A DNA stretch of 64,000 nucleotides from an uncultured Sphingobacteriales bacterium (GCA_937991535.1 CALKHN010000008.1:1-64000), one strand, 5' to 3'; counted from the first letter of the stretch, positions 1 to 9,618 are shown. Made by a program: numbers and translations. Notes: generated by a model from the sequence alone, not told the origin.

Positions 1-2
1 TG

Positions 3-317
3 GAAACCTACTATAGCAATATAGCAAGGCGCCGGGTTCTTAGCCTACGCTTGAAGGCCCAGTACATCTGGTGGCTGGGGGCAGGTGTGATTGGTTTGCT
101 GATTGTCTTTGCCATTTTATACATCATTGGAATTAACACCTTTATTTGCCTGGTGCTGGTGGGTGCAGGGGGAATATTCCTGTTTGTATATATCTACCGT
201 CTCAGTGATACTTACGGGAAGGATGGCATGATGAAAAAAATAGCAAACCGCAACATCCCACCGGTGATAAAAAGCAATTCCCGGATAATGTTTATAAAGT
301 TGAAGAAAATAAAATGA
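3..317 (+). CDS. traF: Conjugative transfer protein TraF (DUF4133-like), 5' partial
   Basis: This is a small inner-membrane protein of the Bacteroidetes conjugation apparatus. The frame is open to the left edge, so the true start lies outside the window; the TTG at 51 would be an internal codon. The visible part has the block LKAQYIWWLGAG followed by two hydrophobic segments and a basic C-terminus (KIKSNSRI, KLKKIK), as expected for TraF, which sits directly before TraG in CTnDOT-type operons. The traG start follows 6 bp after the stop, so the two are surely co-transcribed. The family call rests on this motif and on position; the exact membrane role is not known from the sequence. Confidence 0.8.
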   Translation, partial: ETYYSNIARRRVLSLRLKAQYIWWLGAGVIGLLIVFAILYIIGINTFICLVLVGAGGIFLFVYIYRLSDTYGKDGMMKKIANRNIPPVIKSNSRIMFIKLKKIK

Positions 318-323
318 GGTGAA

Positions 324-2786
324 ATGGAAAAATGGTTGCAGGATATGATACCGGTTAAGGGCGTGGAGCAGGATTGCATTCTGTCGAAGATGGGTGATAT
401 CACAGTCGTCTATAAGGCAACCCTTCCGGAAATATTTACCCTTTCGGACCAGGATTATGAAGCTTTTCACCAGGCGTGGGTAAAGGCGATAAAAGTGTTG
501 CCTAAACATACCGTACTGCACAAACAGGACTGGTTTATGGAGGCCCACTATACACCTGATTTTTCAGGGGACAATACCAGTTTTTTATCGTCGAAGAGCG
601 ATAGGTTCTTTAACGAGCGGCCTTACCTGGATCATCATTGCTATATCATGCTAACCAAAAAACCAGCCAACCGGAAGGCGTCCAGTTCCCTGTTTTCTAG
701 TTTGGTACGCAAGTCCATTGTTCCGGAACAAACCATTCAACCCCACCTTGCCCAGGATTTTATCAATAGTTGCAGCCAGTTCAAAAGTATACTGCAGGAC
801 AGTGGCTTTGTCAGCCTAAAGAGGCTAGCGGATTCGGAGTTGCAAAGTTCTGCCGACAAAGCAGGCTTGATAGAAAGGTACTGTTACCTGTCGAATAGTG
901 AGCGCCAGTTGCTCATCAAAGACATTAGTTACAAAGACGGGATCAGCGTAGGTGCACAGCATTGCCTGTTATACAGCCTTTCTGACACTGCTGATCTTCC
1001 ATCGCTCTGTGGATCAAGGATCAATTACGACAGATACAGCAGCGATAAATCTAAATTCTCAATTGGATTTGCTTCGACACTTGGACAATTGCTGGGGTGT
1101 AACCACATCTATAATCAGTATGTATTTATCGGCGACGGTGGGGAAACCATAAAAAAACTGGAACGAAAGCGGCTGAGATTGCAATCGCTGTCCGCTTACT
1201 CCCGCGAAAATGATATAAACAGAGATGCTACAAATGACTTTCTTAATGAAGCCATCAGCCAGCAGCGAATGCCGGTAAAAGCGCATTTCAATGTGTTGGT
1301 ATGGACAGAAGAAAAAGAAAAACTCAAAGATTTGAAAAACCTTGTCTCGGGTGCTCTTGCCCAGATGGATGCTGTACCCAAACAAGAATTGAATGGTGCG
1401 CCGCAGATTCATTGGGCGGGCATACCGGGCAACGCAGCAGACTTTCCAATGAATGACAGCTTTGACACTTTTGTAGAACACGCGTGTTGCTTCCTGAACC
1501 TGGAAACCAATTATAAAAATTCCCTTAGCCCCCTGGGAATAAGGTTGGGCGAACGGCTAACCGGTAAACCTGTTCATGTAGATATCAGTGATGAACCCGT
1601 AAAACGTGGAATTTGCTCCAACAGGAACAAGTTCATTTTGGGACCATCGGGAAGTGGAAAAAGCTTTTTTACCAATCACATGGTGCGCAGTTATTATGAA
1701 CAGGGAACCCATATCGTACTGGTTGATGTTGGTCATAGTTATAAAGGTCTGTGTGATATGGTGAAAGGCTACTATTTTACCTACTCTGAAAAAGATCCGA
1801 TCAGGTTCAATCCCTTTTATATTGGTGAAGGTGATTCGCTGGATACAGAAAAAAAAGAGAGCATCAAAACGCTGCTTCTTGCACTCTGGAAAAAAGACAA
1901 TGAAAATTTTGGCCGATCAGAATATGTGGCCTTATCCAACGCCCTGCAAGCCTATTACGACCACTTGAGCCGAAACCCTCAGTTGTTCCCCGGCTTTAAC
2001 AGTTTTTATGAGTTCCTTCAGCATGAATTTGTTCAAATGCTCCAAAAAGATCAGGTAAAGGAAAAAGATTTTGACGTTACCAACTTCCTTTACGTATTGC
2101 GACCCTACTATAAAGGCGGTGAATTTGATTACCTATTAAATGCCAGCGAAAACCTTGATCTTTTGCAACAACGCTTTATTGTCTTTGAACTTGACAATAT
2201 AAAAGATCATCCCATTTTATTCCCGGTCGTGACCCTTATAATCATTGAAGTGTTCATTTCAAAGATGCGAAAGCTAAAAGGCGTACGTAAGATGATACTA
2301 ATCGAGGAGGCCTGGAAAGCGATAGCAAAAGAAGGAATGGCTGAATATATCAAATACCTGTTTAAAACGGTGCGCAAATTTTTTGGAGAAGCCATCGTGG
2401 TCACGCAGGACGTGGAAGACATTATTTCTTCACCTGTGGTCAAACAGGCGATTATCAACAACAGCGATTGTAAAATACTACTCGATCAAAGTAAGTTTCA
2501 AAATAAGTTTGATCAAATTCAGGAACTGCTGGGATTAACGGAGAAGGAAAAAACATTGGTGCTTTCAGTCAATAAAGCCAATGATCCACTAAAAAGATAC
2601 AAGGAAGTTTTCATCAGTCTTGGAGGAGTACTCTCAAAGGTATATCGCACCGAAGTATCCCTGGAGGAATACCTGACCTATACAACCGAGGAGTCTGAAA
2701 AAATGAAGATGCAGGCTTATAGCAAAAAATACGGAAGTATTCAAAAGGGTATTGCCGCGCTGGCAGAAGAGATGCGAAGCAACTAA
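324..2786 (+). CDS. traG: Conjugation system ATPase TraG (VirB4 family)
   Basis: This 820-residue protein is the VirB4-type ATPase that powers assembly of the mating-pair type IV secretion channel at the inner membrane. Residues about 440-447 (GPSGSGKS) form Walker A, and MILIEEAWKA at about 657-666 is Walker B. The N-terminal half has the usual less conserved VirB4 region, and the length is normal for Bacteroidetes TraG. It is preceded by TraF and followed by a lipoprotein gene and the TraI-like genes. The name TraG follows CTnDOT usage; it is not the VirD4 coupling protein, which is also called TraG in other systems. Confidence 0.95.
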   Translation: MEKWLQDMIPVKGVEQDCILSKMGDITVVYKATLPEIFTLSDQDYEAFHQAWVKAIKVLPKHTVLHKQDWFMEAHYTPDFSGDNTSFLSSKSDRFFNERPYLDHHCYIMLTKKPANRKASSSLFSSLVRKSIVPEQTIQPHLAQDFINSCSQFKSILQDSGFVSLKRLADSELQSSADKAGLIERYCYLSNSERQLLIKDISYKDGISVGAQHCLLYSLSDTADLPSLCGSRINYDRYSSDKSKFSIGFASTLGQLLGCNHIYNQYVFIGDGGETIKKLERKRLRLQSLSAYSRENDINRDATNDFLNEAISQQRMPVKAHFNVLVWTEEKEKLKDLKNLVSGALAQMDAVPKQELNGAPQIHWAGIPGNAADFPMNDSFDTFVEHACCFLNLETNYKNSLSPLGIRLGERLTGKPVHVDISDEPVKRGICSNRNKFILGPSGSGKSFFTNHMVRSYYEQGTHIVLVDVGHSYKGLCDMVKGYYFTYSEKDPIRFNPFYIGEGDSLDTEKKESIKTLLLALWKKDNENFGRSEYVALSNALQAYYDHLSRNPQLFPGFNSFYEFLQHEFVQMLQKDQVKEKDFDVTNFLYVLRPYYKGGEFDYLLNASENLDLLQQRFIVFELDNIKDHPILFPVVTLIIIEVFISKMRKLKGVRKMILIEEAWKAIAKEGMAEYIKYLFKTVRKFFGEAIVVTQDVEDIISSPVVKQAIINNSDCKILLDQSKFQNKFDQIQELLGLTEKEKTLVLSVNKANDPLKRYKEVFISLGGVLSKVYRTEVSLEEYLTYTTEESEKMKMQAYSKKYGSIQKGIAALAEEMRSN

Positions 2787-2797
2787 AACTTCAATAT

Positions 2798-3187
2798 ATG
2801 AAACCATTCATTATCTGTATCAGTTTAGCAACCGTTTTTCAAACGTGCGGAATTGTATCCACGAGAGATATACAAGCTGAAATTTCCGGAACCTATGTTG
2901 CCCAGTGGGAAAATGAGTACAGCATCGCAGCGGACACCATTGAACTGGGATGGGTTAAGGAAACTACCCGCTTTGATATTATCCGTAAAACAAGCTCTGT
3001 ACAAACTATTGATAGTAAAATACTGCCCGCCCGATACAAAAAAGTACGATGGACAGGTGTTTACGACAAAGCCAGCCATACCATAAAGGTTAACAACAAC
3101 GGCAGGATACTGACTATAGATTCCAAACAGAAGATACTCAAAATGGGGTCGGTAGTTTATCGGAAAATCATTAAATCAGCAGGATGA
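2798..3187 (+). CDS. Small ICE lipoprotein-like protein (TraH position)
   Basis: This 129-residue protein has an N-terminal hydrophobic segment ending in Cys17 (VFQTC), which suggests export and possibly lipidation, although the lipobox is not canonical. The rest is rich in beta-strand-like segments and ends with a pattern seen in DUF3876-type proteins (a strand alternating with TIKVNNNGRILTID and VVYRKI). It occupies the place of TraH between TraG and TraI, and its stop overlaps the next start (ATGA). Its function is unknown; it is probably a periplasmic or outer-membrane accessory of the transfer channel. Confidence 0.6.
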   Translation: MKPFIICISLATVFQTCGIVSTRDIQAEISGTYVAQWENEYSIAADTIELGWVKETTRFDIIRKTSSVQTIDSKILPARYKKVRWTGVYDKASHTIKVNNNGRILTIDSKQKILKMGSVVYRKIIKSAG

Positions 3188-3861
3188 AAAAGTATGCGGT
3201 ATTGATCATGATCGGGCTTACCACCACCTTTACCCTACTGCCCACTCAACGCTCTCATGCTATTGTCTGGGTAGTCATACAAGAAGCGTTGAAGGCTGTG
3301 ATTCTTGCTATAGATGCACAAGTGCAAAGATTGCAAAATAAGACCATCGCTTTGCAGAACGCCCAGAAGGCAATAGAAAATGCACTTTCGAAACTGAAAT
3401 TGAAGGAAATTTCAGAATGGGGTAAAAAGCAAAAGGAACTTTACGATAAATATTACAAGGAGTTGTGGAAGGTGAAAAATGCAATCAGCACATACAAGAA
3501 AGTAAAGTTAATTATAACAAACCAGTCCAGGATGGTAGCAGAATACAAGAAAGCCTTCAGTTTATTTAAGAAAGACCAACATTTTAGCGCTGATGAATTG
3601 GAATATATGGCACGGGTGTATGCCGGTATTCTGGAGGAGAGTATCAAAAATATTGAGGGCTTGCTCTTAGCTGTAAATGCATACGCCACCCAAATGAGTG
3701 ACGCCCAGCGGTTGGCCATCATTGAGCGGGTTGCTCAAAATATTGATGAAAACATCAGTGATCTACGACGGTTTAATCATTCAAACATCCTGATCAGTGT
3801 GCAGCGCTCTAAAGATATCCATGAAATTGATGTAGTAAAAGCCCTGTACGGTATTGAGTAG
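3184..3861 (+). CDS. TraI-like periplasmic conjugation protein, first of three paralogues
   Basis: This 225-residue protein has a signal peptide (about residues 1-26, ending SHA) and a mainly helical, coiled-coil body. Its core motif (FSADELEYMARVYAGIL, then LLLAVNAYATQMSDAQRLAIIERV) recurs in the next two genes, so the three form a tandem family. The family is the Bacteroidetes conjugative-transposon TraI group (DUF4141/TerB-like annotations); it is unrelated to the relaxase TraI of F. Its place between the VirB4-like TraG and the VirB6-like TraJ matches that of VirB5, so a pilus-tip or periplasmic role is possible, but this is inferred only from order. Confidence 0.75.
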   Translation: MKKYAVLIMIGLTTTFTLLPTQRSHAIVWVVIQEALKAVILAIDAQVQRLQNKTIALQNAQKAIENALSKLKLKEISEWGKKQKELYDKYYKELWKVKNAISTYKKVKLIITNQSRMVAEYKKAFSLFKKDQHFSADELEYMARVYAGILEESIKNIEGLLLAVNAYATQMSDAQRLAIIERVAQNIDENISDLRRFNHSNILISVQRSKDIHEIDVVKALYGIE

Positions 3862-3901
3862 ATTGTGTGGTAAACATTTTTTGAAATAAAATGAGCAAAG
3901 G

Positions 3902-4507
3902 GTGCAGAGAATATTGATAATACTGATACTGGTTGGACTATGGCAGACCGCCCCGGCTCAAAACAAGTTCAAAGAACTGGTTGCCAGAATTGCACTGTTG
4001 AAGGTGTATTTAGGGTACCTGCAGAAAGGATACAGTACCGTAAAAGATGGTTTAACGCTAATTGGCGACATAAAACAAGGTGAGTTCAAATTGCACAGAA
4101 ACTACTTCAATTCACTTAAGGAGGTCAAGATAAGAAGCTATTCAAAGATTGCGGAGGTTTTTTCTCTTCAAATTGAGGTTATGCAACAACATAAAAATTC
4201 AATTCTTCAGGCACAGGCCTGCGGACTTTTCGGTCCTGGTGAATTGGAATATATCCGCAATGTTTATAGCAGCCTGCTCAAAGAAATGGCCAAAGACGTG
4301 GAGTTATTGATCGCGGTCACCACCAACGGACAATTACAGATGAGGGATGATCAAAGATTGCAGCAGATAGAAAAGCTATACCGTCGGGTGCAGGAGCAAG
4401 GTATTTTCATACGGGCATTTGACAATGAACTGAAAACCCATTGCCTTCAACGGTTAAAAGAACTAAAAGATATCAGGGACATAAGAGCCCTCACTAAAAG
4501 GAAGTAA
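3902..4507 (+). CDS. TraI-like periplasmic conjugation protein, second paralogue
   Basis: This 201-residue protein has a signal peptide ending PAPAQ-like (QTAPAQ) and the same core as its neighbours: FGPGELEYIRNVYSSLL, then LQMRDDQRLQQIEKLYRRVQEQGIFIRAF. Its best start is the GTG at 3902; the ATG at 3890 is in another frame and stops at once. The gap of 40 bp to the previous gene and 1 bp to the next suggests one transcript. The lower similarity to the first copy and closer likeness to the third suggest successive duplications. Specific function is unknown. Confidence 0.75.
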   Translation: MQRILIILILVGLWQTAPAQNKFKELVARIALLKVYLGYLQKGYSTVKDGLTLIGDIKQGEFKLHRNYFNSLKEVKIRSYSKIAEVFSLQIEVMQQHKNSILQAQACGLFGPGELEYIRNVYSSLLKEMAKDVELLIAVTTNGQLQMRDDQRLQQIEKLYRRVQEQGIFIRAFDNELKTHCLQRLKELKDIRDIRALTKRK

Positions 4508-4508
4508 T

Positions 4509-5135
4509 ATGAAAAAACTTATCTTGATTACCACAATGAGTATTGCTTTTTGCGCCCCGGCAAGAGCACAGTACCAGGAAGCCATTCAACTCGCATTGAA
4601 TATTCAGAAGTTACTGCAATTAAAGAAGATACTGGAAAACATGTATACGGGCTATAAAATTCTGACTGAAGGATATAACAAAGTTAAAAATATAGCTGAA
4701 GGCAATTATAAAGTTCATGAAGTATTCATGGATGGGCTAATGGCAGTTAATCCAAAGGTTAAAAGTTACAAGCGGGTACTTGACATCATAGAATATCAAA
4801 AAAAAATTATCAGGGAATATAAAATTGCTTACCAGCGGTTCAGCAAAAGCAAACAGTTTAACAGCGGGGAACTGGCGTATTTGTCCAGGGTTTATGGCAA
4901 CCTTTCAGCGCGAAGTAGAGAAAACGTTAATGGCTTGGTTATGATCATAACGGCAAATAAATTACGTATGAACGACGGTGAGCGCCTGCAGCGAATTGAC
5001 GCGTTGTTTGAGCAGGCACAAGAGCAGTTGACCTTCTTAAGGCAGTTCAATAGCCAAACAGCCATTTTAGCACTCCAAAGGTATAGAGAACAAAATGATA
5101 TTAATGTTATGAGGAAATTGCTCGAAGGTAATTAA
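4509..5135 (+). CDS. TraI-like periplasmic conjugation protein, third paralogue
   Basis: This 208-residue protein starts with a clear signal peptide (MKKLILITTMSIAFCAPARAQ) and has a helical body. The shared motif reads FNSGELAYLSRVYGNL, then KLRMNDGERLQRIDALFEQAQEQLTFLRQFN. It ends just before traJ. In related elements one TerB/TraI-type protein is usual at this spot, so three in a row is notable. The sequence gives no enzymatic motif; a structural or adapter role in the channel is likely. Confidence 0.75.
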   Translation: MKKLILITTMSIAFCAPARAQYQEAIQLALNIQKLLQLKKILENMYTGYKILTEGYNKVKNIAEGNYKVHEVFMDGLMAVNPKVKSYKRVLDIIEYQKKIIREYKIAYQRFSKSKQFNSGELAYLSRVYGNLSARSRENVNGLVMIITANKLRMNDGERLQRIDALFEQAQEQLTFLRQFNSQTAILALQRYREQNDINVMRKLLEGN

Positions 5136-5165
5136 CAGCAGTTTTATTGGTAACAAATGTGTGGT

Positions 5166-6341
5166 ATGAAACAGGGGATTAGGATTACACTTTGTATGGT
5201 GCTGTGTCTTGGCATTCACCATCACAGCAATGCGCAAGACTTGTCTGGCGATATCCAGGGCTTGCAGGCGGTACTGGATAAATTGTATGTGGAAATGCTT
5301 CCGCTATGCAGCCAATTGATTGGCGTTGGTCAGGGCCTGGCAGGCTTTGCCGCCCTATGGTATATTGCTTCAAGGGTATGGCGTCATCTTGCCAATGCAG
5401 AACCTATTGACTTTTACCCTTTGTTCCGGCCATTTGTACTTGGCTTTTGCATTCTGATATTCCCTTCGATTATAGCTTTGATCAACGCCATTATGCAACC
5501 GACAGTCAGAGGCAGCGCTGCCATGGTTGAGGGTTCCGATAAAGCAATTACAGAACTGCTGAAACAAAAAGAAGCGGCCATACAAAAGACAGAAGCCTGG
5601 CAAATCTATATAGGTGCGACGGGGAGTGGTGACAGAGATCGTTGGTACAAATACACCCACCCTGATGATGGTTCAAGTGATAGTGAAGGCATATGGGAAT
5701 CTATTGGCGATGATCTGAAGTTTGCTATGGATAAGGCATCCTATAATTTCCGTAACGCCATCAAAGAATGGATGAGCGAGGTGCTTAAGGTCATATACCA
5801 GGCTGCCGCACTCTGCATTAATACCATCCGTACTTTCTATATGATTGTACTTGCAATTATCGGACCGCTGGTATTTGCTATATCCATTTTCGATGGTTTT
5901 CAATATACACTCACAGTTTACATTGCCCGCTATATCAATATATTCCTTTGGCTTCCTGTGGCAAACATCTTTGGAAGCATTATTGGAAAGATCCAGGAGA
6001 ACATGCTTAAAATTGATATTCAGCAGGTGAATAGCTTCGGCGATACTTTCTTCAGTTCCACGGATACAGCCTATTTGATCTTTCTGCTGATTGGTATCAT
6101 AGGATATTTCACGGTTCCATCAGTGGCTAACTACATTGTTCATGCAGGTGGCGTAAACGCCTTGCTTCATCGGGTAACAGGAGTTACCAATAGTTACGGA
6201 AGATCTTTGAGCAGCATGTCTCAATCGGGCAGTTCAATGGTAAAGGATGCTTTTGGCGACACAAAAAACATGGTAAGTAATGGCTTTACCAACGCAGCAA
6301 GCAGCAAAGGGTATTTTAACGACAAACTCTCTGGTAAATAA
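5166..6341 (+). CDS. traJ: Conjugative transfer membrane protein TraJ (VirB6-like)
   Basis: This polytopic inner-membrane protein of about 391 residues is the VirB6-like component of the mating channel. I chose the ATG at 5166 over 5157 because it places a normal signal peptide (MKQGIRITLCMVLCLGI) at the N-terminus, cleaved near NAQ. Hydrophobic segments lie near residues 50-65, 85-110, 210-235, 245-280 and 305-330, followed by a Ser/Gly-rich polar tail. It lies between the TraI-like genes and traK, the CTnDOT order. Confidence 0.88.
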   Translation: MKQGIRITLCMVLCLGIHHHSNAQDLSGDIQGLQAVLDKLYVEMLPLCSQLIGVGQGLAGFAALWYIASRVWRHLANAEPIDFYPLFRPFVLGFCILIFPSIIALINAIMQPTVRGSAAMVEGSDKAITELLKQKEAAIQKTEAWQIYIGATGSGDRDRWYKYTHPDDGSSDSEGIWESIGDDLKFAMDKASYNFRNAIKEWMSEVLKVIYQAAALCINTIRTFYMIVLAIIGPLVFAISIFDGFQYTLTVYIARYINIFLWLPVANIFGSIIGKIQENMLKIDIQQVNSFGDTFFSSTDTAYLIFLLIGIIGYFTVPSVANYIVHAGGVNALLHRVTGVTNSYGRSLSSMSQSGSSMVKDAFGDTKNMVSNGFTNAASSKGYFNDKLSGK

Positions 6342-6347
6342 TTAGTG

Positions 6348-6965
6348 ATGTTCAGACAGATGAAAAATATAGATTCAGCTTTTAAGTATATCAGAAGTTT
6401 CACCGCAATAGTTGTTGCAGGATCTTTTTTTACGTGTTGTTATGTCATATATGAAAGTCATAAGCTGGTATCGTCCGGGAGATCCAAGATCTATATTCTT
6501 TCCAATGGAAAAATACTGGAGGCTTATGGTGCTGAAAGAAAGGATAATATTCCGGTCGAAGCCAGAGATCACATCAAAAATTTCCATCACTATTTTTTTA
6601 CTCTTGATCCGGACGATAAGGTTATCCGCTCCAATATCACCAAAGCCCTGTACCTGGCAGATATTTCTGCAAAACAACAGTATGATAATCTCAGAGAAAA
6701 CGGTTATTTCACCAACCTCATCAGTGCCAATATAAGTCAGCAGATTTCAATTGATAGTATCCAACTCAACCTGGATGTAATCCCTTATTACTTTAAGTGT
6801 TTCGCCACTCAGCATATCACACGCACCAGCAGTGTGGTGCATAGAAGCCTGATCACAGAAGGCTTTCTGAGAAGTGTAAGCAGAAGCGACAACAACCCGC
6901 ATGGATTTCTTATTGAAAGATGGTTGACGCTTGAGAATAAAGATCTCAAAACCATTAACCGTTAA
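6348..6965 (+). CDS. traK: Conjugative transfer protein TraK (VirB8-like)
   Basis: This protein of about 205 residues has a short cytoplasmic N-terminus, one membrane segment (SFTAIVVAGSFFTCCYVIY) and a periplasmic domain, the layout of VirB8-type scaffold proteins. The block DHIKNFHHYFFTLDPDD and the C-terminal HGFLIERWLTLENKDL are typical of Bacteroidetes TraK. I prefer the ATG at 6348; GTG 6345 and ATG 6360 are possible. It follows traJ by 6 bp and its stop touches the next start. Confidence 0.9.
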   Translation: MFRQMKNIDSAFKYIRSFTAIVVAGSFFTCCYVIYESHKLVSSGRSKIYILSNGKILEAYGAERKDNIPVEARDHIKNFHHYFFTLDPDDKVIRSNITKALYLADISAKQQYDNLRENGYFTNLISANISQQISIDSIQLNLDVIPYYFKCFATQHITRTSSVVHRSLITEGFLRSVSRSDNNPHGFLIERWLTLENKDLKTINR

Positions 6966-7307
6966 ATGATGAAGCGACTGCTTGATTATATGAATGAATG
7001 GAGTGAAAAATTCACGCAAAAACAATTGAAGCTTTTTCTCATTTCGTTTTGCATTGTCTGGTTTACCGGCGCTCTGTATGTAATGCTGTACCCGTCATCT
7101 ACCCTTTTTAAAATCTTCCCCGATCCCAGGCATCGTTACCTATTAAAAAGCGCTGTCAAAAGCAGGCAGCATACCATGGATTACCGAAAAGCATACCAAA
7201 GCATAAAACAGTACCAACTCATGCTTAACGATTCGTTGATCAAAGCAAGACCGGGATTGGTTGATACCCTGGATTTTCTGGAACAATATTATCAATCTAA
7301 AAAATAA
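6966..7307 (+). CDS. Small conjugative transfer membrane protein (TraL position)
   Basis: This 113-residue protein has one membrane segment near residues 23-43 (LKLFLISFCIVWFTGALYVML) and a basic, helical periplasmic or cytoplasmic tail. Its place between traK and traM is that of TraL (DUF3989-like) in CTnDOT-type elements. No catalytic motif is visible. It shares the operon with tight spacing (0 bp from traK, 3 bp to traM). Confidence 0.7.
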   Translation: MMKRLLDYMNEWSEKFTQKQLKLFLISFCIVWFTGALYVMLYPSSTLFKIFPDPRHRYLLKSAVKSRQHTMDYRKAYQSIKQYQLMLNDSLIKARPGLVDTLDFLEQYYQSKK

Positions 7308-7310
7308 TTT

Positions 7311-8567
7311 ATGGAACCCAAATCATCACGATATCTACGCAAAAGAAAGATGTTATTGATCTTACCGATTATCAGCCTTCCGTTTATTACACTTGCGTTC
7401 TGGGCGCTGGGTGGCGGAAAAATCAAAAATAAACCAGTCTTATCAAACAAGAAAGGCTTAAACATGGAATTGCCACCAGCCGTTTTTGGAAAACAAAAGG
7501 ATCTGGATAAACTGGGCTATTACCAAAAAGCGGATTCAGACTCTGACAAGATAAAAGCCATGATCAGGAATGATCCGTTCGCAAAGGAATCCATTTCTCT
7601 GCTCTCCGATGATCCAAAATCGTATGACATTCATTCCGATCCGTTATTGGCTGCACCACCCTACAGTAGCCAGACAGCCATCGCTAAAAATGAAGCCGCA
7701 CTCCTGGATAAACTGGACCAACTCAAAAAAGCATTACATGAAGTTGATAGCGTTGAAAAAGATGAAAATGAACACCCCGGAACAATGCCATTAGCTGATT
7801 ATACAATTGAGGAGCAAATGAAGATAGACGAAATTGCAGCTTCCATACATGAAGATGACCCCAATGAAAATAAACAATTGGACCAGTTGAATGGAATGCT
7901 GGACAAGATACTGGCTATTCAACATCCCAACCGGCTGAAAAAAGATCAAGGCGCTTTCGAAAACGACCCCCAGGTTTATGTCGCTACTTTAGAGGATGGG
8001 TATACAAATAACACTGTACTGGACAATGATACAGTTGGTGCTTATGCAAAAGATAAAGTATTAAGCAACGGCTTTTATGCTATTGAAGTTAATAACAATG
8101 AACCGCAATTGCAAAACGCCATTGAAGCACAGGTCAGTAGCACCCAAACCCTCGTCAGTGGCGGGATAGTGAAGCTGCGATTGCTGAGTGGTATACATCT
8201 TAGTGGACGTTTCATTGCCAAAAACCGGTTTGTTTATGGAGTCGCCACGCTGTCTGGAGAACGATTATTGATTGATATAAAAAACATACGGTCGGCAAAC
8301 AATATTTATCCGGTTAAACTGAAAGTTTACGATCTGGATGGAATCGAAGGAATATATATTCCGGGTACCATCACTACAAATGCACTTAAGCAATCCGCAG
8401 ATCAAACCATTCAAACACTAGGCATCAACAGCATTAGCAACTCATTAAGTGTCCAGGCCGCAAGCGCCGGAATCGAAGCATTGAAAAATATGGTCAGCAA
8501 AAAAGTGAAGCTCATCAAAGTTACTGTTAAAGCAGGCTACAGGGTTTTACTATTAAATGAACCGTGA
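7311..8567 (+). CDS. traM: Conjugative transfer protein TraM (VirB10-like)
   Basis: This 418-residue protein has a basic N-terminus, one membrane anchor (residues about 14-34, ending ALGGGK) and a long acidic, low-complexity linker to about residue 210. The C-terminal domain (about 250-418) holds motifs typical of Bacteroidetes TraM, such as GGIVKLRLLSG and ANNIYPVKLKVYDLDG. This bitopic architecture is that of VirB10 proteins, which bridge the inner and outer membranes of the mating channel. About 190 bp without a convincing gene separate it from traN. Confidence 0.92.
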   Translation: MEPKSSRYLRKRKMLLILPIISLPFITLAFWALGGGKIKNKPVLSNKKGLNMELPPAVFGKQKDLDKLGYYQKADSDSDKIKAMIRNDPFAKESISLLSDDPKSYDIHSDPLLAAPPYSSQTAIAKNEAALLDKLDQLKKALHEVDSVEKDENEHPGTMPLADYTIEEQMKIDEIAASIHEDDPNENKQLDQLNGMLDKILAIQHPNRLKKDQGAFENDPQVYVATLEDGYTNNTVLDNDTVGAYAKDKVLSNGFYAIEVNNNEPQLQNAIEAQVSSTQTLVSGGIVKLRLLSGIHLSGRFIAKNRFVYGVATLSGERLLIDIKNIRSANNIYPVKLKVYDLDGIEGIYIPGTITTNALKQSADQTIQTLGINSISNSLSVQAASAGIEALKNMVSKKVKLIKVTVKAGYRVLLLNEP

Positions 8568-8764
8568 AAGAGATTGTTATCCGAAAGGCTGAAACGGATT
8601 TGAGATCAGGCATCTTGGTGAAGCCTTCACTATTAAGGTGCTGGTAATATAAATTTAGCTAAAGCATTGAAAATTGCAAAACCACTATTGAAATGATGCG
8701 GTCTCTAACAGAGCTACCTTAGGTATCGTGTGATAAAAAATTAGATCAAAATTAAAACGTGTGT

Positions 8765-9610
8765 ATGAAAAGTGTGAATGTTTTATTAATGATGCTCTTG
8801 TTAGGTCTAACACTAAATGCCCAGATCACTGAAAGTCTACCAGAGACAGTGGTTATTCCATCGAGGTTGCTGCAGATCTCAAAAGAAAAGACAACGCACC
8901 TGATTTTTCCGTTCCGCATCTTAAGCGTTGACCGTGGAAGCAGGGATATACTTGTACGAAAAGCAGATGCTGTAGAAAATGTATTGCAAATTAAAGCCGC
9001 CAAAGAACAATTTAACCCAACCAATCTAACCGTAATTACCGGCGAGGGTAAACTGTATTCTTTTATGCTTCAATATTGTCCTGATCCCTGGCCGCTGACT
9101 TTAAGGTTAACGAAATCCGGGGACTCTGACAGGTTTGATTTATCCCTGGCATCTTTACAAGTGCCCGGCAATAATGAGGCCGTGATAAAGTCAACCAGCG
9201 CGAATGTAGCAGCATTTCGAAGAACCATTTGGGGAGTGGCTGATCAAAAATTGGGCATGGGCATAAAGCTGATAGGATTATACAGCAAGGAAAATTTATT
9301 ATATGCACAACTGATGATCACCAACCATAGCCATATTTCCTATGAGGTTGACCAGATCAGGTTTTATATAAAAGACAGAAGGCAGGGACGCCGAACCGCC
9401 AGCCAGGAAACAGAACAGATTCCGCTATATTGCTATGGTAGTCCTTCAATCATTAAAGCGGACAGTTCTCAAAGAATGGTCGTTGCTCTTTCAAAGTTTA
9501 CCATTCCGGATAAACGAATTTTCATTATTGAACTCACAGAAAAAAAAGGCGGCAGAAACCTGCGCCTAAAGGTAAATAATCACAGACTCATGCAATCAAG
9601 TATGCTTTAA
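8765..9610 (+). CDS. traN: Conjugative transfer protein TraN (DUF4138, VirB9-like)
   Basis: This protein of about 281 residues has a signal peptide (KSVNVLLMMLLLGLTLNAQ) and a beta-rich body. The early motif THLIFPFRILSVDRGSRDILVRKA, followed by LQIKAAKEQFNPTNLTVITGEGKLYSF, is the hallmark of TraN, where the NP/TNLTV region corresponds to the VirB9 core. It is expected to join TraM at the outer membrane. The ATG at 8765 is preferred to the GTG at 8759, because the signal peptide then starts normally. Confidence 0.9.
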   Translation: MKSVNVLLMMLLLGLTLNAQITESLPETVVIPSRLLQISKEKTTHLIFPFRILSVDRGSRDILVRKADAVENVLQIKAAKEQFNPTNLTVITGEGKLYSFMLQYCPDPWPLTLRLTKSGDSDRFDLSLASLQVPGNNEAVIKSTSANVAAFRRTIWGVADQKLGMGIKLIGLYSKENLLYAQLMITNHSHISYEVDQIRFYIKDRRQGRRTASQETEQIPLYCYGSPSIIKADSSQRMVVALSKFTIPDKRIFIIELTEKKGGRNLRLKVNNHRLMQSSML

Positions 9611-9618
9611 TTGAAATT

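Noticed and set aside
8564..8644. A 26-codon frame between traM and traN
   Set aside because: Too short, no recognisable pattern, and the start would overlap the traM stop; it may be a remnant.
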